In this document: in pieces, positions 11,673 through 26,089 of the stretch
How positions within the stretch are numbered: the first letter of the stretch is position 1
Layout of the letters: each line of letters opens with the position of its first letter
Notes under the pieces: generated by a model
The model's input: only the letters and a program-made list of their open reading frames with translations
What the model was told of the DNA's origin: nothing
Databases searched by the model: none
Translations under genes and position numbers: made by a program
Assembly: GCA_000827325.1 (NCBI GenBank)
Contig: KN832880.1
Coordinates: forward strand, 1,698,433-1,762,432
Direction of reading: 5' to 3'
Source of the DNA: Oidiodendron maius Zn
Taxonomy: Eukaryota; Ascomycota; Leotiomycetes; Myxotrichaceae
Length of the DNA: 64,000 bases

Positions 11673-14468
11673 CTATATATCCTTTACAAACCCAACCTCT
11701 ATAACCCGTTCAGTAGGAACCCGCAAGCTAGCAATTTTAGTACGAGTGTTTTCTCGAATCCACAAGAAGATGCTAAGCAGCACCTTGCGCCAGATGCTCG
11801 TCCCCGATCTGACTCTCATTTGCTCCTTGCCGATAATATATAAAACCTTACGATCGTGTGCTTCGAGAAGCTTGTTTAGATCTGCTGCTATGGATTTATC
11901 TTTCTGGGAATTGTTCGTTGATTCTGAATGTTGGGATTCCTCCCTAACCTTGGGGACTTTCTCATTTTGGGAAGGTGGTGTGGATGAGCCATTGTTGTTC
12001 TGAATCTGGTCCAGTTCATCTTGGGTTTCGACGATGGTAATAGATGAGTCATGTTCGTCCTGAGTCAAGTCCTGATCATCTTGGGCTTGGACTATGGTAG
12101 TAGGTGAGTTAGGGTGTTTGAGTATCGCGCCAGATGTAACAATGTACTTCTGAACTTGTTCGCAGAGAAGGGCTGCCAGGTTAGGTGCAATGACTTCGTC
12201 TGTATAGCCATGCCGGACGACGATGCGATAGCAATTTGGTATTCCGAGCCGGGAGACACTATAGCGATTCTCTGGGGATACTGATGGTGCCTCTATGGGT
12301 CGGAGATGGAAGAAAATCATCACCTCAGGGATCGCAGCAAGCTTGGATAGGAACTGACTGAAAACTGCCGGTGTCGTCTCCCCGGATTTGTCGAAGAAGA
12401 TCCCTAACCCCTTAACGATACTAAGTGATTCTCCCCCATATTTAGGTTTCAGTCGAAGTTGGCCGTCTTTAGATGCTGTAACAAGATGACTTGTTGGGAA
12501 GCGGTCTTCAGCCTCGGCTTGCCATTGTTTCTCTTTACCAAACCGCCACAGAATAAAGATAGCGCCCAGGACACTCGATAGAGTGAGCGTAAACCACGCA
12601 CCATCGGGAACTTTTATCAGGGCTGAAGATAGATATAGACCGTCAAGACAGGCAATTGTAAGCCACGGAAAGAAGACAAATATAGGGTTCACCTTCCACA
12701 CTATTAGTGCTGCAAGCGATACCATACACGTGTCGAAGAACGTGACGAACATAACACAGACACTAGTATATATTAGTAAAATATATGGAGAGAAGAAGGC
12801 AAGTTAATACCCATAGGCATTTCCAAGGGAGGTAGTCTAGGAGATTATAAGTAATTGTACTAAATGAGCTGGGGGTAAGGGGCTTACATTATTATAAATG
12901 GCCGCAGCTAAGACCGTCCCAATCATAAGGAGCCAGTTAACCAAAGGGACGTAAAGCTGGCCATGAAAGACTTTTGAAGTATGAACGACCTTAATTTGAG
13001 GGAAGTATGAGAGCTTCATAATTTGAGACATAAGCTGCAAGACGACCTCATTGTTAGCTCGGGGCGCAAAATACGACGAATCTAGTCTTACTTGAAAAGT
13101 TGCGGTAATGATTGCCTGTGACGCAACAATAGCAGCCAAGAGAGCAACTATAAGAGATGGGTAGAGCATTCCAGGGGGTACCGAATTAAAGAATGCATTT
13201 GTATAGGCCCCAGGATGATGGCTGATATAGGCTGCCTGTCCGGTATAGGCCAAGAGTAGGCACGGGAATGTGTAGCAAAGCCAACTTAGCTGGATGGCAT
13301 GCCTACTGAAGGCCCCCAAGTCGGCAAATAGAGCCTCCACTCCAGTAAATGATAGTAGAACACCTCCGAGCATTTTCCAGCCGTCAGTTTTCCTACGGAT
13401 GAGAAACTTAAACGCAAAGCTGGGCGAGAAAGCTTTCAGCACCGAATGGTCAAACTTGACAAGGTTATAGATACCAAAGCCACCATTAAAGCCAAGCCAG
13501 ATTATAACAATCGGGGCAAAAGCAGTAGCTAGTTTTGTTGTTCCAAGGGGTTGTATAAGGAATAGGAGGATGAGAATTCCACATGTTACTCCCACAACAG
13601 TGGACTTTGAAATATCAGGCTTAACTACGTTAAGGCCCTGTACGGCTCCAAGAACCGACTGTGCAGGTGTCAAAACACCGTCAGACATTACCATTGACAC
13701 TGCAAGGACTCCCATAGTCTTGAGCAATCCTCTCAAGAACCGGCTGCTCTCGAGAACAGAGCGGACTTGTCGATTAGCTGTGTCGAGGTCAGTCGTCAAG
13801 TGTCTTTCAATCCGCACCATAGAAGCATCTTGTGGGCCACGTTTCGTTATATTAGCCTGGAGTATGCCCGATCAGCATCAAGTGCATGTCTTAAACTCTG
13901 ATAACTCACGTATCTGGAGAGCAACGAGTAAGTGCTAAATGTCCCTCCTTCCCCCTCATTGTCGGCGTGGAGAATGACGAGGACATATTTCACGGTAACC
14001 ATTATTATGAGAGTCCATATGATAATCGAGAGGACTCCAATAAGATCCTCGTTGGAAGGTTCAGAGGAAAAAGTCGAAGAATAGACGTAGAGTGGACTGG
14101 TTCCAATATCACCATAGATCGCGCCGATACTCTGGTAGGTAAGCCATAATAGAGCTGTGCCTTTGAAAACCTGACTACTTGAGTATTCGCGCCATGCACA
14201 GATTCATGAAGGCAACGCATACCTGTTTCTCTTTAAAGTCGCCAGCTTGGCGAAGCCCGGGGTCTTCATCTTCGCCTTCTTCGCCGTCTCCAGATCTAGT
14301 GTCAACCGAGAATCGTCCCAGCCTCGATTTGGACCGTCGTCTATCAATGGATATTCCACGAGTATTGTAGATCCCACCGACAGATTCTCGGCCTCTACGC
14401 TCGTCAATTGGCCTCTCTGGCTTGACTGGATCAGCGATTCGGATGGTCGCCATGCCTGCCAGCTCCAC
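11673..14468 (-). CDS. HAK/KUP-family high-affinity K+ transporter
   Basis: Six exons on the minus strand (14468-14223, 14170-13910, 13856-13092, 13034-12888, 12836-12811, 12762-11673) give 844 aa with every phase consistent. Family signatures include GAIYGDIGTSPLYVYSSTF, HADNEGEGGTF, VMSDGVLTPAQSVLGA, GVEALFADLGAF, and SQIMKLSYFPQIKVVHTS. The N-terminal ~80 residues are hydrophilic. About 12 TMs follow, then a long cytosolic tail with the VVRHGYTDE block. It should act at the plasma membrane as a high-affinity K+ uptake system. Exon 5 is a 26-bp microexon coding TTSLGNAYG, which is easily missed by gene finders. One intron (13035-13091) is a multiple of three with no stop, so retention would add 19 residues in frame. 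Confidence 0.93.
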
Positions 14469-15815
14469 CTCTGTGAAAGTCGCGCTCGCTAAACGGTACT
14501 GGCGAGAGGAACGAGGGGGAAAAAAAGACAGAAACGGACGACAAAACGGGCATGAAGCGTTGGATGAAAAGGCCTACCTCGGCGTATTAGGAACTGTTGC
14601 GCGTGTGGAGAAGCACTTGTAAGTTCACACTGGGCATCATTTTGTATTTAATGCCTATGATAATACTGATCGCAACAACCCAAGGGGAGGCTGAGCTGAC
14701 CATAACACTGGCCAACGGGGGTGGCTGATATGTAAGCCGCAGCTGCTTAAATTAGACTGCTGCTCTGCCCCAAACACTGCGATGCATACTACGCCGCGCG
14801 CTTACCTGTGCACGTCGTGATCTACCGAGTAATTTACATTCTTTGCAATGCGGCTTCGCTAAAAGAACTCTCTCGTGGAAAGCTCCGCCACTCTGTGCGC
14901 CGCTCTATTCTAGGAGCGCTGTAGAAGACCGATTTCTTTGGTTCTTCGGATTTGGTGGCAGGCACTGTGTTTCAATGCCTGAGGGGCCAATTTCGCAGAA
15001 TCCTTCCCACTCTCCTACAGACACGCTCTTCACTGCCAAATGGCCGACACAGTCTGTCAGCTAAAGCGAAGGTACTGCGATGGAGCATATCGCGCTACCC
15101 GACCTCGACCCTACCGTAGGCATCCAAAATGGGAAATCGCACAACATGGGAATCCCTACACGTAGGGCCCCACGCTCTCACCCACATTCAGTTATCCAGA
15201 CTTAAGATTGCCTTTCATTGGTGTGTACGTACCCCTGAAACAACCATGCCTGAATGCTGCAGTGTTTACCGTGGCTCCTAACTTTTTCTGGGTTTATGAG
15301 AGTTCCAGCCGTAGGAGGCTTAAATAGATAACGGCTTCTCTATTGACATCTCAATTTTGCGTAGGGACGCATACCCCAAATAAAATACCATACATATGCC
15401 GTTCGGAACGCTTTTGGCTCTAGCACGTGATAGAGACGCCTCAGTTAGTGCCTGTGTCATTCAACTAGCTTGCCATCTTTAATGCGAATTATCACCTGTC
15501 ATGTCACGTGACCAGGCATAGAAGTCTGTCGCTCATTGCTAAGACTAGGAATCTCCTTGGACAAAATAGAACTCCTTCCCCCCTCTCTCTAACGAGACAG
15601 TTTGAAAGTGTTCGGGCATCGTCGGTATCGTCTAAAGCAAGTTTGGTGATTGTGGGTGCGGCTCGGGCGGACTTCGGATTCCGGTCCGTGTGTCCAGATG
15701 ACGCCGGCGCCGGCTTTCCTGGGTATCGGCACCGGATGGCCGACGCGAAGAACGTCCAGATCCGAGTGAATATTTCCGCTTCTATCAAAATCCCTGGTTA
15801 TCGCACAACTGGAAA
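14469..15815. other. intergenic region / divergent promoter
   Basis: About 1.35 kb lies between the divergently transcribed K+ transporter and the Zn2Cys6 regulator. Overlapping frames at 15504-15867 are mutual shadows with no motif. CACGTG-type boxes are visible near 15424 and 15503. I see no gene. Confidence 0.4.
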
Positions 15816-18265
15816 ATGATGGAGTTGGGGCACATGAATGACTCCGGACAGGTTGGTCGGAGAGCATGCCAGGAATGCAGCAGAAAGAAATCTAAAGTGA
15901 GATTCCTAACCCAGATATGTCAGAGCAGCTTTGGTGACAGCCGCTGTGTGCTTGAAGTGTGACAGGTTGCTCCCCCTTTGCTCGTCGTGCCGACAGTACA
16001 AGAAGGTCTGTAAATATGAGAGACCTGGTAAGACACCATTAACGAGGAGGTATGATTGCACCATTGTTTTGCCCGCAATCGTCAGTAATAGAATCGCAGC
16101 CATTTGACACAAGTTGAGAAAGAACTTGCCTCGACAAAGGCCTTGCTGGAGAGACTCAGGCAACAGCAAGGAGATGGAGGAAGCCATGAGCCATCCTTTC
16201 CCTCCCTTGGAGTTGGTAGAGAAACTGCAACTCCATCTGCATATCCACCTCGCTCTTTGGACTACGGTCGATCCCCAGGGTATAGCAAAACTGCTTCAAT
16301 CGTCCCCCAGCAGGCTTTATTCACACCAGAAAACATCGTATCTCCGAGTTCTGAGAATATGCGGCCATCAAATGTAGAGCATAGGATTGGCATGACTCAG
16401 ATGATAAGTTCTAGGTTGGATACACCGAGCACTGATAAGATATCGCGCTCTCATCGGAGTATTATGATTTCATTGGAGAGTCTCCCAACTGCAGAAAATT
16501 TCGAATGGGACGAACGTAATGGAAAGTTTGGTGGGCGGAAATTCGTGGATGGGATGGGAAGTCTGACTAGTAACACAAATGGCAGTGGTTATCTCGGTGG
16601 GACATCTCTTTAGTATTACGTCGCCAAGCGCTAAGATGTTGTAGGCGTTGCATCAGGGGCCGCACTTTTGCGTATTACCGGCGGCGACAATGACCATGAT
16701 TCTGGGACTACAAGCCCAGGGCCGTCCACAGTACCATTCGATATTACTTCACCATCAGCTTTGGATGGCTTCATTGATGACTACTTTTCTCTATATCATC
16801 GCTCCTACCCCATAGTACATGAGGCAACATTTCGAGCCCAATTCATGGAAGTCATTCCGCGTCCAAGCGGGAATGCCTGGCAAGTCCTAATGTATGTTGT
16901 AGCTGCACTAGGCGCATGGTCAGCAGCTACGCAGCATACAGACGTTGATACAGCACTATTCGAGGCGGCAAAGTTTAGATTTTCAACTGATCTATTGGAA
17001 ACAGGAAATGTAGTCCTGGTTCAGGCCTTGACTTTGATGTCGAATTACGTGCAGATGAGAAACAAGCCAAATTCAAGTTATAACTACTACGGTTTGGCAC
17101 GGCGTATAGCCATGGGGATTGGGCTTCACAAGGAATTTCCAACCCGGCAGTGGGATCCACTGGTAGTAGAGATGAGGCGGAGGGTTTGGTGGTGTTTGTA
17201 TGTGTTTGACATGGGAAGCATCATTACATTCTCTAGGCCGCCTGATTTTCCACAAAGCGGGGTCGACGTTGAATTGCCAATAAATATACACGACTCTGTC
17301 AGTATTGCTTGATTTGCTAGAGGCATGGATACTTTGCTGACCAGACAGGACCTCACGGCATCCACATCTCAAAGACCACTGCCAGCGGATGAAACCACAC
17401 TTTACACTCACTTAAGAGCCCAGTGTACTTTCCACAAGGCTACTTGTCATATCTATGCACGAATGATCTCAACTCCGTTCCCTACGGCAAAGGAAATGGT
17501 TGAACTAGACGATTCGTCAATCCATCCCTGGCTTAGCTCACTGCCTCATTACTTTCAACTGCACAAGATGCAACTTCCCAAATACATACTCTGCCATGCT
17601 ACCCTTCAATGGCGATATCGCAACTTCAGGATACTGGCGTACCGTCCATTTCTTGTTCGGCGGGCCATGTCGGGCCCAGAGTGGGGAACGGATCAGGAAA
17701 ATACGGAGGATCTAGAGCATACCGATATTGCGTTCCACCGCTGTCTTGATGCTGCAAGGGAGTCAGTTGAGCTCATTTCGAGTTTCTGGTTTGGCAATGC
17801 CCAGACAATGATGGCGTCCTGGTACGGGCTATATTTCCTGTTTCAGGCTGTCCTTATCCCAATAGTCTGTCTCCGCAACAACCCAAACTCGGACATGGCC
17901 AGAGGATGGCGTGCCCAGATTCAGGAATCAACCAGAGTTTTGGAATCAATGATAAGGCTTAATCCTACAGCAAATCGTTGCCTTCGCGTCGTGATATACC
18001 TAACTCAGCCATATATCTCATCTGATGACGGGACGGACGGGCCTACCCAGGAATCACTGCAGGATCAGCTAACCGGTCTATACCCGATGATGTGGCCCGT
18101 TTTTGGATCGGAGCTTGAACCTTTCGATCGGGTTAATATACTGTAAGTTTGTCGATTTAATGCCTGTTTTGTACATCAATTGGGGAGCATTCGCTAATAT
18201 GTTCGGTCTTTAGACAAGAATCAGCCATTGTTGATTTCGTGAATCGGATGGCGGCATTTGATTGA
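15816..18265 (+). CDS. Zn2Cys6 transcription activator with fungal_trans domain
   Basis: Six exons (15816-15896, 15958-16027, 16114-16587, 16645-17297, 17349-18142, 18214-18265) give 707 aa. The binuclear zinc cluster spans residues 18-45 with cysteines at 18, 21, 28, 35, 38 and 45, and is split by intron 1. A coiled-coil stretch (VEKELASTKALLERLRQQQ) follows, as in Gal4-type dimerisers. The middle-homology domain includes RSYPIVHEATF, GLARRIAMGIGLHKE and MRRRVWWCLYVFDMGSIITFSRPP. It lies tail-to-tail with SDR 1 and next to three other redox genes, so it is a plausible pathway-specific regulator for them. Candidate CGG-N10-CCG boxes in two nearby promoters fit a Zn2Cys6 dimer. The three middle introns were placed by family alignment. 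Confidence 0.88.
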
Positions 18266-18531
18266 ATTGTGAGGACGATATTTCACAGTAGAGAAGATCC
18301 AAATAAGCTATCTGTTTTGGGACTCTCACTCTGATACGTTTAGGCACAGAGGTGCAGTTGTTCACTCAAGGTCTCCTGCACTACGTCACTTATTGATATA
18401 AATTCAGAATTGACCTATCTGACTGAATGCAGACGCAAGGGAGAGATATGGCAATGTAACGAGCCTCTAAATAAAATCCCACTATGTTGCGCGAAGTTAA
18501 GAGAGCCCTTTTGAACTACCCATGTGAAGAT

Positions 18532-19660
<1,129 letters not shown>

Positions 19661-20124
19661 TGCTCGACTGTGAGCAACTATACCCGGATATTTCTATACG
19701 GTAATTTTACTGCTTACAGCTTACTGCTAGATTTTGGTGGGGCAAGTCGTCGGACAACTGTTCTCCGGTCAAGCCATCCATGACAGAAGTCCGTCTCGAT
19801 GTCTTTAATAAGGATGTAATGGTGATCTATTGGCGGACTTCGAATTCCGCGTCTATCCGGTCCTGTGTATATCCTGTTATCCATAAAGAATAGGCTCCAC
19901 ATCTGATAGCGACTGGGTCGCTTCGGACATGTGTTGACCGATTTTCCAGTCATGGGAATAATAGACCAGAAGCGAATTACCAAGTGACTCCTAACTGTCG
20001 TATAGTGCTAATGCCCATCAGGGTATATATAACCGTTCTTCAATTTTAATTTTTGAGACAATGTTTTGAGTTCCACATTGCTCCTTTCTGCTTCTACCAT
20101 CGACGCATCTTTACGAACTGCAAG
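19661..20124. promoter_or_regulatory. divergent promoter with CGG-N10-CCG palindrome
   Basis: This segment separates the start codons of SDR 1 (minus) and the zinc dehydrogenase (plus). At 19834-19849 is CGG-N10-CCG inside a near-perfect 18-bp palindrome with a ttcgaa centre. A CGG-N11-CCG lies at 19924-19940. A TATA-like tatatata occurs at 20024-20031, about 95 bp before the dehydrogenase ATG. CGG inverted half-sites are the usual targets of Zn2Cys6 dimers (Put3 uses N10, Gal4 N11). That the regulator at 15.8-18.3 kb binds here is inference. Confidence 0.55.
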
Positions 20125-21458
20125 ATGACAGTCATCACGGTACCAACCCCAACGTTCTCAAACATTAATAGTGTTTCAATGCAATTAATAGATTGCAATA
20201 GGGTCAGAATCCGGCATTTGTGTTGAGGGCTATTGCGCAGGCCGACTTTGAAGATAGGCCGATTCCCAAATTGAGAGATCCTTGGGATGTCCGAGTTCAA
20301 ATTGCTCAGACTGGAATATGTGGCTCAGATCTGCATTACTATGATCATGGAAGGATTGGAGGTTGGTGATCCGCATAAGTGAAGTGGAACGCTTTGATGA
20401 CTTAGGTGGGCAGATTTTGTTCTCACAACACCCATAATTCTGGGACACGAAAGCTCGGGAACTGTCGTGGAAATAGGTTCTGCTGTCAAAAACCTCAAGG
20501 TTGGAGATCGTGTCGCAATTGAACCCGGAGTGCCGTGCCGACAGTCAGTCAATCTCAGTAACTGCTACGTTATTTATTAATGGTGCGCACAGCTGTGACT
20601 ACTGCCGATCTGGATCTTACAACTTGTGTCCCGGTACTGTTTTTGCTGCTACTCCTCCTTGGGATGGCACTCTCGCAAAATACTTCATAGCCGCGGCAGA
20701 CTATTGTGTCCCGCTTCCTGATCATATGGATATGGAGCAAGGTGCTTTGGTAGAGCCAGTCGCCTGTGCTGTGCAGATGACTAAGGTAGGGAACGTGCGG
20801 GCGAACCAAACTGTGGTTGTGTTTGGTTGTGGCCCCATCGGTGTCCTTTGCCAGAAGGTCTCAAAGATTTACGGGGCAAAGAAGGTGATTGGCGTAGATA
20901 TCAGTCAAGGGAGATTGGATTTCGCCAGAAGTTATGGCGCCGATGATACCTTTCTGCCTCCTAAGAAACCTTCGAGCGAGAAGACAGATATGGAGTGGAG
21001 TGAGCAGCTGGCGAACATGATCAAGGAGAGTTTTAACCTCGGTGAAGGTCCAGATGTTGTGATTGAAGCTACTGGGGCTGCGAGCTGTATCGCAACCGGA
21101 ATTTATTTGACAAAGAAAGGCGGAACTTTTGTTCAAGCAGGCATGGGCAAGGAGGTAAATTTACTCTCGAGCGTTTTAGCATTACTTATCCAAACGGGGA
21201 ATATCTACTGACTCGGACTAGATCGTGGACTTTCCCATTACCATCGCATGCATTCGGGACCTTACAATACGTGGTTCCATCCGCTACACTACCGGCTGTT
21301 ATCCTACCGCTGTCGATCTAGTTGCTAGCGGAAAAATTGATGTGAGGCCTTTGGTCACTAACAGATTCAAGTTTGAAAATGCGAAGGAAGCTTTCCAGTT
21401 GGTGCGAGAGAAGCACGAAAATGTCATTAAGGTTTTGATCCAGGGAGCTCAAAATTAA
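20125..21458 (+). CDS. zinc-dependent polyol dehydrogenase (xylitol/sorbitol dehydrogenase type)
   Basis: Five exons (20125-20139, 20208-20365, 20406-20543, 20593-21154, 21222-21458) give 369 aa, the usual size. The catalytic zinc region shows [13 protein letters not shown] and [10 protein letters not shown]. The structural zinc site is complete in [15 protein letters not shown] (four Cys), unlike animal SDH. The Rossmann motif is [10 protein letters not shown] with VDIS at the end of beta 2, so NAD+ rather than NADP+ is expected. The C-terminal [10 protein letters not shown] is typical. The reaction is oxidation of xylitol or a hexitol to the ketose. The 15-bp first exon and the 40-bp intron 2 (20366-20405) are the weakest calls. 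Confidence 0.87.
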
Positions 21459-21947
21459 TTGCCAGTCATCTAGTATCAAATGCTTATTTCTGCGTATGCT
21501 TGTTTCAAGTGGCCAAATATTTCAGTGTTTGTGGTATTAACTTCTTAGTTTAGATAGGATCAAAGATACTAAAGCTTGCAGGAAATCATTTGTTCTAGGA
21601 TTGATCACCTTTTCTGCACCCGCTGCCTCTCCTTTGCCTACCCTCCCGGGTTGGAGCAGATGTATGACGCTGTTGCAATTCTTCTTCTTTGAGAATGAAA
21701 GTTGTACTTTAGTAGACTTCGTATATTTCTTTCCAAAGCTTTGAAATGGAAGTATTTTTCCAGCCATTTTAAACCTGTTCATAATCTGTCAATGCAGCGC
21801 AATACTAAATAGTAGAAGATTAATCTCACCACCTAGCACAACCTACGGAGCCTTCAATTATGAGTCATGGAATCAAATTCAAAGCTCTCAAAATACAATT
21901 TAACTTGTAGTAGCTAATGATTCTAGAACATGCCGATGACAGCAGAC

Positions 21948-22952
<1,005 letters not shown>

Positions 22953-23189
22953 GTTGAAAACTCAGTTTAGACCAAAACTCACTTTGGTATGCAGCTCGAC
23001 AATTGGGTTGCTCTTTATATCTTCTATGCTCCGTGAGCGACAATCTTTTTTTCGGATTCAATCACCGGAATTGGACAACCGAGGCTCTACAGATCCTATA
23101 CGCCCGGTAAAAATCGAGGCCGGAATTAAACCTCTTGGATCGGACATCTGATCCCGACTGAGCAAGCCCGGTGGGAACCGGATCTAGGT

Positions 23190-23205
23190 CGGTCAGTAAT
23201 GTCCG
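23190..23205. promoter_or_regulatory. CGG-N10-CCG box upstream of SDR 2
   Basis: The sequence reads cgg, ten bases, ccg, about 240 bp upstream of the SDR 2 start codon. It has the same spacing as the palindrome in the SDR 1 / zinc dehydrogenase promoter. A CGG-N9-CCG variant lies near 23053-23067. Binding by the neighbouring Zn2Cys6 protein is inferred from spacing only. Confidence 0.45.
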
Positions 23206-23560
23206 GTGTTGAGTCCTCCGGTCGCTTAGGCTCATGCGGTCTTGATAATGTAGGGAACAGTGCAATGACTGAACACTGATAATGCCACTGGCGATATTCC
23301 CAGGGCATCACACTATCCGGCTCCTTAGACTTCATCTATTCATGTAATCTAAAGCTCAAGACTATCCATCTGATCAGGTAACATCCATCCAGAAGAATTA
23401 TTTTTACGGCATCAGTATATATCTATTCGGCCCCGAAGCGCCTGTTCATATATAGAATTGAGCTTCCGCGAAGTTAAGATATAAATTAGAGATAGCAAAT
23501 TCAGAATGCAGACGGCATCGCCTCCTGAATATACGCCGAGCGTACCCCAATCTCACGTCC

Positions 23561-24252
23561 CTACACGATCTCCAACTTGACATGATACATAGTAATGTCC
23601 TTAGCAGAGTCCTCAATTAACGGGACATTCTCTGTAAAAGCCTTTGTCTCCATCGCCCTCTGATGCGCCCCTAAATCTGTCCATCCAATAACAGCAATAT
23701 ATAGATCCTCAGTCCCATTATGCTCATTCTCTCCGTCTTTCACTCCGTTTGTCGCAAAAGCTTTGGCGATACCAGTGCATCCATCTGCATGCTCAATAGT
23801 AGACGAGAAAGCGGCAAACCTGTCGACAAAACTGGAGGTGAAGGAAGAGAAAATTACGATTTCTGTCAATTCGGCTTGGAAAACTCGTGGATGCTTATAC
23901 GGAGCAAGCGATGTATATAAAGACTGAGAAACACCGTGGATAACGCAATCAAGATGAGATTGAAATGATGTAAAACTGGTTGAATGCATGAAATTCAGAC
24001 AGTGCCTGATTGATATCCAATCTTCGCCCATCACCTGTTGGCATGATGAAAAACTTGATAACATTTTAATGGGGACTTACCAATTAGTAAGTATACTTTA
24101 TCTGGAGATTCAATTGTCTGGCCCCAGAAGATATTCCGTACTCCATCTTGCTGTGCCAGTGTGGAGAGGGCTTTATTCCAATCAAGATTTGTGAGAGATA
24201 ATTTGCCCTCGGAAATTATTTTTGGATGTAAGGTAAAATAAATAATTTCCAT
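23561..24252 (-). CDS. ABM-like dimeric alpha/beta-barrel protein
   Basis: Two exons (24252-24081, 24021-23561; 59-bp intron) give 210 aa. The N-terminal half starts MEIIYFTLHP and holds RNIFWGQTIESPDKVYLLIDW. The second half has HPRVFQAELTEIVIFSSF and ends EDLYIAVIGWTDLGAHQRAMETKAF. These two betaalphabeta modules fit the fungal antibiotic-biosynthesis-monooxygenase-like fold, in which members act as small oxygenases or as proteins without known activity. No catalytic residue can be named. Position at the end of the redox block suggests it may belong to it, but orientation and spacing do not prove that. Confidence 0.7.
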
Positions 24253-25222
24253 GATTTGGGATTTGAATATTCAGAAATCTCGTTCCGTGCGAATAAGGCG
24301 AGTAACTGCCAGCCCGCTCGGAAATAATGGGGGACGAAGCTTTATCTGAGATTAGGGATACCGTAGAGAGCACTATCACTGTCTAAATGTTTTCGATGCG
24401 CAACTGGCTGACCGGACAAAAGCCCCTGGCGGAGATTATGCCAAAATCCCGCGCGGAGTTTTCCTGGCCGCCCGATACAGCTATGTGCGAAATCGGTGTC
24501 CTGTTCATTAAGCAAGATAAATGCACGAACCAGCTAAAGGGGTGTGTGTATTAACTTGTATCCGCACATAATACTTCACGAATTAGACAGCGAAGCAGAA
24601 ATAGAAGGCAGCCACCTATTCATGATGTTTTACTGTCCAGCGGCTTGACCACAATGGTGCCAAATCTCACCCTCTCAGAGCCTCATCTGATTCATAACTT
24701 GACTAGCAGTAAGTTACAGTCACAAGCGAAATCGGCCCCCGCCTTGAAAACACTTCCAGCTTTTATTTTCAGCCACAATACCCATTCTAGTGAGCAAACT
24801 GGAGGTATTGAGGCAATATTACTCCATCATAACGTGCCCAAAAGATCTTGTACAGCACTACTCTCGCCCTTTTGCTAACAAATGGTTGCTGTGGAAAATG
24901 TCTCTCTATTACGTTATACAAGGGACAGTACATAACTATTCTAGAGTAGAAATCGAATGGCTTTATAGATAATTATAAATGGATATATTCCCTTAGACAC
25001 CCTGCAAAAGAGAATAAAGAAAATATAATTATATACATAATGCGGTCTATACCCTATGATAGTCCTACATATGCGCTTGGATACCTCATTGAATCCAAGA
25101 ATAGAAATTCTCCCTAATGAGTGTCCTATAACAACAATTTTTTGCCCGATAGCGTCATAATTTACTCGATAAGCAGGAGAAAGCCAGAGAATATTTGGCC
25201 CTCCTTTCCGTTACCTGATTAT
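24253..25222. other. intergenic region
   Basis: About 1 kb with no supported gene. Small frames at 24645-24972 overlap each other and carry no motif. Confidence 0.4.
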
Positions 25223-25619
25223 TTAATATAAATAGAGCACGTGTAATATTTCCATCGGGTGAGAATGCGACCGAGTGACGTAGTCCGAGTAGCCCTCAAG
25301 TGTCTGTAGGACCGCTCCCGTTACGGCATCCCAGAGCCACACTCTCTTGTATGACCTGGACACGACCTGCGTACCATCTGGCAAGAAGGCTACTACCTCG
25401 ACCGAGTCTAAGTGTCGCCGAGTGTCTATAGAGCAGCGCCTCAATCTTCTTGGACTTTGATTTAGTTTCGATCCAAGTTAGGATACAATTCTGGAATCGT
25501 TTTCGAACAATGCTCTTCTCTAGGGAGAAGACAAGGACTGAACGGAATATTTGTTGTGGTACTTGTTTAATTACCGACTGGTTATATAGAACAAATTGCT
25601 TTGCATTGTAGATGAACAT
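25223..25619 (-). pseudogene. NACHT-WD40 (NLR-like) gene relic
   Basis: The 5' piece (25619 downward) reads YNAKQFVLYNQSVI, then FRSVLVFSLEKSIVRKRF and a short WIETKSK linker. This is the hinge that precedes the WD40 domain in fungal NWD-type STAND proteins. A frameshift follows. The next frame reads VEVVAFLPDGTQVVSRSY, then WLWDAVTGAVLQTLEG, one complete WD40 blade in the highly conserved wording of these proteins. No NACHT domain and no further blades are present, so this is a short decayed fragment left by loss or transfer of a larger allorecognition gene. Confidence 0.75.
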
Positions 25620-26089
25620 CTACAGATTAGGAATTTCAGAATCTGGGTGTTAAGTGGGCCAGCACTGTGCTTGGGTGTATCGCCGTGGGTTTAATTCCTA
25701 TTCCGGTGGTGTTTTACATATGGGGCTCGAGAATAAAGGCATTTTTTATGACAACTAATGGGTTAAATCCACTAGAATATTAATATTTAAAACTAAGAGA
25801 TTCTAGGGAAAAAAGTTAACTTTAATTTATTCTATACACCCCAACAACTACCTCCTGAAAATATTTTAGCTTCATTCCAATGCTGCTAACCAAAAAAGAG
25901 GATGGTATAATTATCTACATAATATCTAGTTATTCTTGAACCTGTTATTACATCAGTTCCACGTATTCTGTGTTAAGTTACATCGAACTCCGAATAGTGC
26001 ACCACTGTCCTCGGATCTCACAACCACATCCCGGCTCCCATATTTTCAGTTGGTGATACTTAAATCGTCACACCTGCAGAGAGGAACAT
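25620..26089. other. intergenic region
   Basis: AT-rich spacer between the WD40 relic and the 3' end of the MFS pump gene. No gene or repeat is recognised. Confidence 0.4.

Noticed and set aside
16588-16613. Regulator ending at the TAG near 16611
   Set aside because: A 57-bp intron (16588-16644) restores the conserved NGSGVASGAALLRIT and continues the frame.
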